DNA of 64,000 bases from Przewalskia tangutica. Taxonomy: Eukaryota; Streptophyta; Magnoliopsida; Solanales; Solanaceae. A model generated the notes under the pieces. The model saw only the letters and a list, made by a program, of their open reading frames with translations. It made no database searches and was not told the origin of the DNA. Positions 55,831 through 64,000 of this stretch are shown piece after piece (positions within the stretch are counted from its first letter, which is position 1; each line of letters opens with the position of its first letter). The position numbers were made by a program, and so were the translations under genes. The stretch covers positions 34,279,711-34,343,710 of the forward strand of contig CM056720.1 in assembly GCA_029844215.1 (NCBI GenBank), given 5' to 3'.

Positions 55831-57384
55831 ATACCACCCGATATCCGGCCCTCCGTCGAGAGACTCGGTAGCACAAAGTCAAACACTTGCACAAAGTCAA
55901 ACACTTGCACAAGCAAGTTACACACAACTCACAGTACCTTCGTTTAAGTCGATAAAACCGTTCCACCCCAAAATACTACATTCTTTCCTACCTTCAAAGA
56001 CCTCTCTTTACGTAGAAACCATACGATACTATCACACGTAGTATCACACACATTCATGTTTAAAACACGTACTTCAAACACAATTAACATAACGTCAAGT
56101 ATACTTTTAAAAGTCCAAGTAATTAACTCCTTTAAGGTCTAGTATTCCTACCTTTTAAAACTAAGTCATTTACTTTTCCCTTAAGAAAAGTTCGATATTT
56201 GAAAAGAAGTGATTTATTCTTTCTAACTAATGTTACTTCTCTTTTCCAAAATCCAAAGACATTATCCTTTGCAATCCATTAAGTTCATTCTTTGGAATTT
56301 TAAGAAAAGTCGTAACTTGTTATCAATGATTCTCATTTAAGCAGCCATGATCTAGGAAATGTAATATCATTTTGTCTTATCTTAGTTTCTATGCAGATGG
56401 AGGTTTCTACTGGTTTTAATATAATCAATTAGTCGAAACCATTTCCTTTATTAGCGTGATGGTGTGTTCGATACTTGTTCCCACTTTCGAAATCCATTTC
56501 ACATTCTTATGCGTTATACCTAACTTTACATAAAGCTAGTATAACTCTTAAGTTTTCAAAACTAAGTATTACTCATTACTCACGAATGAGGTTTTACAAC
56601 TTTTGAATACATTACAAAACTTTCACAATTCTAAGTTAAGTCTCTTATCTTACAAGATCAAGTCTCTTAACTTCCACCAATCAACAATTCTTTTACTCAC
56701 ATAAAGTTGTTATAACTAACTTCCCATAAAGCCGTTATAACCCCTTTATGTTTTAAACCAACCAATTACCACATAAACATTTATGAGACCAAGAGGACTC
56801 ATTCTTTAAGCACCGAGTGCCCATTACTAACGGATAAGACTTACTACTCTTACACATAATGAAGCCCTTTACACTTCATAACAAGTCAAGACACTATTTG
56901 TAAAATCTATTTCATTTATAACACGTGCGTCTACCTCACTATTTATTTCACATATAGTCATTCTGAATATGATTGGAAGAATCACATACCTCGCGACGAT
57001 TGCCGAAAAAAAGCAAAACGCCCGCATGATTGAACCTTCAGTAGATACGCTACTCGTAGCGCCTCAATCCTATAAGGGTCATAAGACATCTATTAACTTC
57101 TAGTTCCGAACGTGAATAAGCTAAAAGCAAAGCCCTCTGGTTCTACTGGAACTTACTACCTTTATCCAAGGTCGAAAACAGTAACCCATTCTAAACCCTT
57201 TTCAATTCTCTTTCAATTCAAGTTTTAGGTTAACATGATGTCTAACCCTAAACATCTTCAACTACCACAATTTCCCTTCTATACAACATGCAACGACTAA
57301 CTTTGTCACCAAAAGGTAGTTACAATCTTAAGGCTAACATGCCCACTTGGTTTTCCACAGACAACAAGATCCAAATCCATGCAA

Positions 57385-57520
57385 TATAAAATGACCTCAG
57401 CTCAACTCTAAACTACTAAAATAAAACAGCCTCAGGCTCACATCTATACTACTAAAATAAAACAGCCTCAGGCTCACATCTATACTACTAAAATAAAACA
57501 GCCTTAGGCTCATAACCAAG
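57385..57520 (-). repeat. Tandem array, about 38-bp unit, four copies
   Basis: The unit is CAGCCTCAGGCTCACATCTA then TACTACTAAAATAAAA. Partner array at 62795-62915. Units in the right LTR read CCTCGTGCTC for CCTCAGGCTC. Confidence 0.8.
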
Positions 57521-57726
57521 AGAAAGGGGAAACTTTTACCTTAGGAATAGCCCACAAAGCCCTTTTTCTTCCTCTTTCGTCAAAATCGCCCACCAAATTA
57601 CTCGAGTTTACCCACACTTTTTCTTCTTGCCGCCCAACAATCTCTCTAAAGCTAGGTTTTCTTCCAAAAACTAGAGAGAAGGAGAGGGTTTCCATGGAAG
57701 GGTTTTGAAATGAAATGGAATGGAAT

Positions 57727-57750
57727 GGCCAAGTCTTCCAAGACTTGGCC
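57727..57750 (-). promoter_or_regulatory. Conserved LTR palindrome (3' LTR of XI)
   Basis: GGCCAAGTCTT, CC, AAGACTTGGCC: perfect 11-bp stem. The 5' LTR copy is at 63135-63157 with a one-base loop. Confidence 0.6.
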
Positions 57751-58235
57751 TAAAATAGGACCACTTATCGATAAAAGGATGGGAGGGACACTTGTCACCC
57801 TCCCATAGGTTATAAACGAAATATCCCCTGCTTTTTCACTTATCACAAAAATCCCGCCTCGGCGCCCGCCATGCCCGCCAAGGCCCCACTTCCAAAAATA
57901 AATCTTCCGTACGGTTTGCGCCCTGATTCAGCGCCGCGCTGCAACCTCGTGACCCCTTCAAGATAATCGCGCCGCGTTCAGTCCGGCCCGCGCCACTGCA
58001 CTGTCACGAGAACTGCGGCACTGCGCACCAAACTTGAAACTTCCATAACTTTTGACTCGATGTCCAATCGATTTAACGTTTGTTGCGTTGGGATCTAGAT
58101 TTAATCTGCTACACATTAGGCTTTTTAAACACCTCGAAATTCTTAACAACTGGGGTACAACACTCCAAGGTAAACTAAAAATCCGCCCAACACATGTTGT
58201 CAACTTATCTATCTTCTAGAATTTACGGTGTAACA

Positions 58236-58316
58236 TTCTTCTCTCTTAGAAACATTCGTCCGAATGCTCCTTCTAAGTCTTGAGAACATGCGCGGTATAG
58301 TCTTCACTACTATACC
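58236..58316 (-). promoter_or_regulatory. Purine tract and upstream hairpins of element XI
   Basis: The element strand reads AAGAGAGAAGAA directly before the LTR start at 58235. Upstream are the CATTCG/CGAATG inverted repeat and GGTATAG, TAGTGAAGA, CTATACC (58294-58316 on the plus strand), the covarying partner of the element I hairpin. Confidence 0.7.
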
Positions 58317-58919
58317 TACCAAAACTCATTTATGCCTCTCATGGCCATAATATAGAAATCACGCATCTCCAAATTCCGGTAACGGAAATCACCTCACGTG
58401 CAAACATCACTATTTTCTCCTCCGGTCTAAAGGATACTCTCCACTCGGCGCACCTTCCTTGTACACTCACACCCCTCTCTAGTACACGCTCAACAATTCA
58501 CCATCGCCTGCTTTCTACCACCTGGAGTCACTACCTCCAACTCGTCCATCTTACTAATCCACGCCATGGAAGCTACCACTTCCATCACAAACTACCCATG
58601 GAATCATCACACAAAACTCCATGTATACCATACACTCCGACAAGGATTAACAAAGGCTTCTACCCAAGACGGCCTTACATCTAAGGTCTCAACGTTATAA
58701 ATTCTAAGGTTCAAAATTTTCTCATCCCCAAACTTACCCTCTTTATTAACCATGCTTCCAAAACACATTATATACACACAAAGCTACCCAACATAGCACT
58801 CAACACATCACCACAACATCAAAGCATACAATACTCTAGAGGGTTAAGAACATACTGTCACTATTGCTTCACCTCCCTTGTCGCTCTACTCATGTTCTTT
58901 CCAAGACGACGCAAAAGGA

Positions 58920-60000
58920 GGAGGTGAATCGTCACTGATCCGAAGGCTGAATCTCAACCTCGCGCTATCTCTCGTGGGACAATTCCTTGCAAAATGGCGG
59001 TGGCGCATGTAAAACACACTCCCCTACTAGCACGACACTCCCCATCGTGGAGCCTACCACAACGGCCACAACGAGGTAAGGGTGGTCCCATCTGACTAAC
59101 ATCCTCGATCCCCAAAACCCAAACCTTGGAGCCACGACTGCTCCGAATTTCTCGAACGCCCCGACGATCGAGGTGGAGCACTCCGTCGAGGAGGCGATAA
59201 CTAACTCGCCACGAGGCCGCCCGAAGCGTCACCAAGGACCTGCTTTGCCTTGGCCTACTCTGCTGATCTTGGTCATTCCGTCGACTCTACGTGCCTCACA
59301 TCCAAGTGCATGAGCTGCGTGCGGGCAATGTCCATGCCGGTGAAGAGCTACTCCCGAGCAACTCTCGCCAAATAGTCATCAAGCCTCGTGACATAGCGGT
59401 GCACTCGCCTCCATGTCGGCTACTAACGCGGGGCATCGAAGCTAGTGAGTTAAACTCCACGTTGTACTCCAACCGCACGCCCGCCCCGCCAACATCAAAA
59501 ATCATCGGCCCGAGTCCTCCTCATCTGGAGGCAAGAAATGTGCAAGAAATGCCTCCAAACTTCGCCCCATCTCGGAAGGCATGCCCTCCCGGACAGCTCC
59601 ACGATCAAACCACGATCATGCGGTATCACGCGGCCGATGCGAACCTCAGACCACCGACTCGGTCTCCGTGCCTCGATCACTCTCATGATCCAGAATCGCC
59701 GGATGAACTCCTGCGATCATCCTCGTGCCTCGACCGTAGAACTCGCGGGCCTGACTCGTAAAGTCCCGCACCTCAAACTATCCGATCTCGGGTGAACCAT
59801 CGGTGCATCGAACTGCTGCGTCCGGCTATCCTCGTGTCCGGCCTGACCTCGCCAATAATCGCCAACTCCTTGTAACCCATCTCCTCTGCTCCAGACCGTG
59901 GGACTGGAGGCTCAGGTACTGTGGTCTCTGTAGAGACTGCCGCCGTTTACCGCAGCCTCTCGCCGCCTTGCCGTCGGGCCTGGTTGCCTTTCGCAGGCAT
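58920..60000 (-). pseudogene. gag: Element XI gag
   Basis: The minus-strand ATG at 60000 opens MPAKGNQARRQGG, about 185 bp after the PBS. Capsid-type pieces appear in changing frames: DDPQEF-like near 59715-59690, IRVIEARRPS near 59690, EYNVEFNSLAS (about 59475-59440) and HRYVTRLDDYL (about 59400-59370). The zinc-knuckle region at 59090-58970 reads LPRCGRCGRLHDGECR, keeping the first CX2C, and then VCFTCATAILQGIVPRE, where the GHX4C half is lost. After it the sequence enters the conserved 3' untranslated block. No downstream pol exists. Gag would let its RNA be packaged, if a sister copy is intact. Confidence 0.7.
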
Positions 60001-60183
60001 AATCGTAAAAACGAAACACGCCGTAGGGTCCAACTTACAACACGGCTCTAAGGCACGATCTCGAGTGAGAAGAATGAAACTAATCCTAAATGTCCGCACC
60101 TCACGATTATAGATGTGGTGCACAACACATCGATAATCAAGACTACTTAGACACGGTGCGTAGACACTTTCCGAGGACTAATC

Positions 60184-60194
60184 GCTCGATACCA
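60184..60194 (-). promoter_or_regulatory. Primer-binding site of element XI
   Basis: The plus strand reads GCTCGATACCA, next to the 5' LTR terminus at about 60197 (damaged, ACATCGCGACCG for TGTCACGACC). Initiator-tRNA-Met type with the A of CAG missing. Confidence 0.7.
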
Positions 60195-60196
60195 TA

Positions 60197-63100
60197 CATC
60201 GCGACCGAAACCGGGCGCATCGTGCCTTACCCGCACCCAAGTAGTCAAACAACATCGAGAAAATCAGCGGAAATTAAAACTCATACATGATAACCAATGA
60301 AAAGAGAAACAGGCTAACAATCGTTACCTTTTACAAAATAACTAACACCGAATAGCCATAATCCCCTTACATCGATTACTCAACTTCTAAGAATTTTTAT
60401 AACATTTCGACGAGACAGGGCCCGCCATACCTCGAATGTACAAAAAGTTCTACAACTTCAGGAACTGCACTAAATGACAAAGTCTCCGAAGGAATGGAGC
60501 TTTCGAGAATCGAAATGATCCAAGTGCGGATCAACAAGCGATGTATCTCAACTGCGGCATGAACGCAGCCCGGAAGTCGATAACAAAAGTGCAGTATGCG
60601 AAATGTAAAATAATCACGTAAATGAAATCATAATAGTCTATAAGGAAAACAGAGATACGTATGATAACAAACTACAAAGACACCACGTATATACGATTCA
60701 CCAAATCAAATCACATCAAGTCGTGGACTCACGCTCGAAAGATCATTACTCAAAGTGGACGATACTGCGTGGGCTGCAACGTGTCGGTATGTCCAACCCA
60801 ATAACAAGATAGTACTACTCACGGTGGACGCGTACCGGCTACCCAACGTGTCGGTATGTCCCAACCAATAACAAGATAATACTCGTGGACGATACTCGTG
60901 GGCTACCCAACGTGTCGGTATGTCCCAACCAATAACAAGATAATACTCACTGTGGACGCATACTCGGGCTACCCAACGTGTCGCGATGTCCAAACAAATA
61001 CCAGATAATACTCATCGTGGACGCATACTCGTGGCTACCCAACGTGTCGGTATGTCCCAACAAATACCCATATAATACTCATGGACGATACTGGGCTACC
61101 CAACGTGTCGGTATGTCCAAACCAGTTTACAAGATAACACTCTAATAGAAGCATACGTGGGCTACCCAACGTGTCGATATGTCCCAAAGGATCAATATAG
61201 TGGAAGCATACGTGGGCTACCCAACGGTCGATATGTCCATCATACCACCCGATATCCGGCCCTCGAGAGACTCAGTAGCACAAAGTCAAACACTTGCACA
61301 AAGTCAAACACTGCACAAGCAAGTTACACACAACTCAAAGTACGCCGTTTAAGTCGACAAACCGGTTCCAACCCCAAAATACTACATTCTTTCCTACCTT
61401 CAAAGACCTCTCTTTCGTAGAAACCATACGATACTATCACACGTAGTATCACACATTCATGTTTAAAACACGTTTCAAACACAATTAACATAACGTCAAG
61501 TATACCTTTTAAAAGTCCAAGTAATTAACTCCTTTAAGGTCAAGTATTCCTACCTTTTAAAACCAAGTCATTTACTTTTCCCTTAAGAAAAGTTCGATAT
61601 TTGAAAACAAGTGATTTATACTTTCAAACTCAAGTTACTTCTCTTTTCCAAAATCCAAGACATTATCCTTTGCAATCCATTAAGTTCATTCTTTGGAATT
61701 TTAAGAAAAGTCAAAACTTGTTATCAATGATTCTCATTTAAGCAGCCATGATCTAGGAAATGTAATATCATTTTGTCTTATCTTAGTTTCTATGCAGATG
61801 GAGGTTTCTACTGGTTTTAGTATAATCAATTAGTCGAAACCATTTCCTTTATTAGCTATGATGGTGTGTTCGATACTTGTTCCCACTTTCAAATCCATTT
61901 CACATTCTTATGCCGTTATACCTAACTTTACATAAAGCTAGTATAACTCTTAAGTTTTCAAAAACTAAGTATTACTCATTACTCACGAATGAGGTTTTAC
62001 AACTTTTGAATACATTACAAAACTTTCACAATTCTAAGTTAAGTCTCTTATCTTACAAGATCAAGTCTCTTAACTTCCACCAATCAACAACCGTTCTTTT
62101 ACTCACATAAAGTTGTTATAACTAACTTCCCATAAAGCCGTTATAACCCTTTATGTTTTAAACCAACCAATTACCACATAAACATTTATGAGACCAAGAG
62201 GACTCATTCTTTAAGCACCAGTGCCCATTACTAACGGATAAGACTTACTACTCTTACACATAATGAAGCCCTTTACACTTCATAACAAGTCAAGACACAA
62301 TTTGGAAAATCAATTTCCTTTAACACACGCGTCGCCAACCGCACTATATATTTCACAAATAGTCATGTCAAGAGGATAGGAAGAATCACATACCTCGCGA
62401 CGATTGCGACAAAAAGCAAAACGCCCTACGATTGAACCGCTTCAGTAGGATACGCTACTCGTAGCGCCTCAATCCTATAAGGGTCATAAGACATCTATTA
62501 ACTTCTAGTTCGAACGTAGAATAAGCTAAAAGCAAAGCCCCTGGTTCTACTAACTTACTACCTTTATCCAAGGTCGAAAACAAGAACCCATTCTAAACCC
62601 TTTTCAATTCTCTTTCAATTCAAGTTTTAGGTTAACATGATGTCTAACCCTAAACATCTTCAACTACCACAATTTCCTTCTATACAACATGCAACGACTA
62701 ACTTTGTCACCAAAAGGTAGTTACAATCTTAAGGCTAACACGCCCACTTCGGTTTTCCACAGACAACAAGATCCAAATCCATGCAATATAAAACAGCCTG
62801 TGCTCAACTCTAAACTACTAAAATAAAACAGCCTCGTGCTCACATCTATACTACTAAAATAAAACAAACCTCAGCTCACATCTATACTACTAAAATAAAA
62901 CAAATTGTGCTCATAACCAAGAGAAAGGAAACTTTTACCTTAAGGAATAGCCCACAAAAGCCCTTTTCTTCCACCTCTTTCCGTCAAAATCGCCCACCAA
63001 ATTACTCCACGAGTTTACCCACACTTTTTCTTCTTGCCGCCCCAACAATCTCCTCTAAAGCTAGGTTTTCTTCCAAAACTAGAGAGAAGGAGAGGGTTTC

Positions 63101-63644
63101 CATGGAAGGGTTTTGAAATGAAATGAAATGGAATGGCCAAGTCTTCAAGACTTGGCCTAAAATAGACCACTTATCGATAAAAAGGATGGGAGGGACACTT
63201 GTCACCCTCCCATAGGTTATAAACGAAATATCCTGCTTTTCGTCACTTATCGCAAAAATCCGCCTCGGCGCGCGCCGCGCCACGCGCCCCACTTCCAAAA
63301 ATAAATCTTCCGTGTGGTCTGCGCCTCGCATTCGGCGCGGCGCTGCAACCTCGTGACTTCAAGATAATCGGGCCGCGCCACGTCGATCGGCCAGCGCGCT
63401 GCCGCATGCGAATCGCTGCTGCACTGATCGCGCACCAAACTTGAAACTTCCATAACTTTTGACTCGATGTCCAATCGATTAACGGTTTGTTGCGTTGGGA
63501 TCTAGATTTAACGGGCTACACATTAGGCTTTTTAAACACCTCGAAATTCTTAACAACTGGGGTACAACACTCCAAGGTAAACTAAAAATCCGTCCAACAC
63601 ATGTTGTCAACTTATCTATCTTCTAGAATTTACGGGGTGTAACA
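60197..63644 (-). repeat. Element XI 5' LTR
   Basis: Pairs with 54763-58235 and ends TTACGGGGTGTAACA at 63644. All modules are shared: eight-copy minisatellite, core at 61740-61813, CATAAAG modules near 62105-62150, 38-bp array, palindrome. Differences are mostly single-base indels near CAG/CTG and CG. Confidence 0.9.
60765..61245 (-). repeat. LTR minisatellite, eight copies (5' LTR of XI)
   Basis: Same unit and same copy number as 55340-55830, supporting recent duplication by retrotransposition. Confidence 0.85.
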
Positions 63645-63649
63645 ATACC
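63645..63649. repeat. Target-site duplication of element XI (right copy)
   Basis: ATACC, identical to 54758-54762, immediately outside the LTR ends. Confidence 0.9.
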
Positions 63650-63800
63650 GACAACAATATCTATTTCCTTTCAATTCCTTTTTAATCCGAGTTGTTAAGT
63701 CTAACATGTCATATAGTTGTAAACAATTTTAACAACTAAATCCCATTTCTGGTATACCATGTGACGATTATAACTAACAATAAAATTGATTAACATCTTC
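63650..63800 (-). repeat. X: LTR remnant, right piece
   Basis: Continues 54757 across element XI. On the minus strand it resembles the region of the VIII LTR around 34840-34930 (ACATGTTAGACTTAACAAC versus ACATGTTGACCTAAGAACTT). It ends where a plus-strand LTR starts at 63801. Confidence 0.55.
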
Positions 63801-64000
63801 TGTTACACCCCGTAAGTCCAGGACATGTTTAATAAGAATGTACGTAAGGAACACAAGACTGGAAATTGGTAGGAAAGGAAGAATTGTTTTTTCGACGGAA
63901 AATCTTCCGAATGTCGGAAAGGAAAAATGTTCGTTGAGGAGAATTGGATATTTTCCCGGTGATAACGATCGTCGCACCAAGTAGACCTAGTAGAGATGAT
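63801..64000 (+). repeat. XII: start of a further LTR, cut by the window end
   Basis: TGTTACACCCCGTAAGTCCA, with the same opening 140 bp as element VIII (GGAAAGGAAAAATGTTCGTTG near 63919), including the CGACGGAAAATCTTCCGAA hairpin region. It diverges from VIII after about 63948. It probably inserted into X, but the far side is outside the window. Confidence 0.65.

Larger units (their letters stand above)
54763..58235 (-). repeat. Element XI 3' LTR
   Basis: The plus strand starts TGTCACGACCCGAAACCGGG and ends TTACGGTGTAACA at 58235. It contains the ACGGGGCCCGCCAT block (54992), an eight-copy minisatellite, the conserved core (56340-56412), the CATAAAG/TTATAAC modules (56700-56748), a 37-bp array (57385-57520) and a palindrome (57727-57750). 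Confidence 0.9.
54763..63644 (-). mobile_element. Element XI: gag-only LTR retrotransposon with perfect target duplication
   Basis: Minus-strand element of 8.9 kb with two LTRs of about 3.45 kb (60197-63644 is 5', 54763-58235 is 3') around a 1.96-kb internal region containing only gag. ATACC occurs on both sides (54758-54762 and 63645-63649), a clean 5-bp target-site duplication. The two LTRs are nearly identical over long stretches and have equal repeat copy numbers, so insertion is probably recent. No protease, RT, RNase H or integrase is present. The structure fits TR-GAG elements, which need enzymes in trans. The large LTRs make up almost 80 percent of its length. Confidence 0.9.

Noticed and set aside
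59291..59761. Plus-strand open frame of 156 codons
   Set aside because: It is antisense to the gag of element XI, which explains the codon-like composition. It has no independent motif or leader.

Overview
This window is plant nuclear heterochromatin built almost entirely from nested, overlapping Ty3/gypsy LTR retrotransposons. I see no convincing host gene. The elements belong to the chromovirus (Tekay/Del-like) group. This rests on primer-binding sites matching the 3' end of initiator-tRNA-Met, purine tracts preceded by an AACATTCG/CGAATGTT inverted repeat, LTRs that begin TGTTAYACC and end GTCGTGACA, a CCHC-type gag, and in one element a protease-RT-RNaseH-integrase-chromodomain polyprotein. 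The protein style (protease motif DPGSTLSY, GRFISYLKARKM ahead of RT) suggests a eudicot, perhaps an asterid or Solanaceae. That last step is a guess from family resemblance.

Layout, with my own element names. 1-1511: decayed minus-strand ORF of unknown family, possibly the 5' end of a LINE. Element I (+, 1512-6681): gag and integrase remnants with a 5'-truncated LTR. Element II (+): LTR tail 6682-7545, gag interrupted after 7900, gag resumed at 11519, 3' LTR 12857-15943. Element III (-, 7900-11518): an LTR, PBS and gag start facing element II's gag. Element IV (-, 15944-18764): partial LTR. Element V (-): integrase end 18765-20441 and gag to LTR 30085-33121, split by element VI. Element VI (-, about 20442-30084): the only copy with a recognisable full pol. 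VII (+): LTR remnant 33122-33816 and 53230-53807, split by element VIII. Element VIII (+, 33817-53229): gag only, LTRs of about 3.96 kb. Element IX (+, 36979-46590): gag only, inserted in the 5' LTR of VIII. X (-): LTR remnant 53808-54762 and 63650-63800, split by element XI. Element XI (-, 54763-63644): gag only, LTRs of about 3.45 kb, perfect ATACC target-site duplication. XII (+): start of another LTR at 63801, running off the window.

How the parts may work together: elements II, VIII, IX and XI carry long LTRs and gag but no pol, the arrangement known as TR-GAG (terminal-repeat retrotransposons with a GAG domain). Such elements would need reverse transcriptase and integrase in trans. Element VI shares the conserved LTR ends and purine-tract context and is a plausible example of a helper lineage, but every reading frame in this copy is broken.

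Two broad patterns stand out. First, the LTRs are modular: conserved ends and a conserved 3' block surround a slot that holds a different minisatellite in each lineage. Second, short indels and substitutions cluster at CAG/CTG, the symmetric CHG methylation contexts, throughout the window. This looks more like a long-read base-calling artefact in methylated DNA than real mutation, and it would explain why most frames are shattered. Exact ORF boundaries should therefore be treated as approximate.
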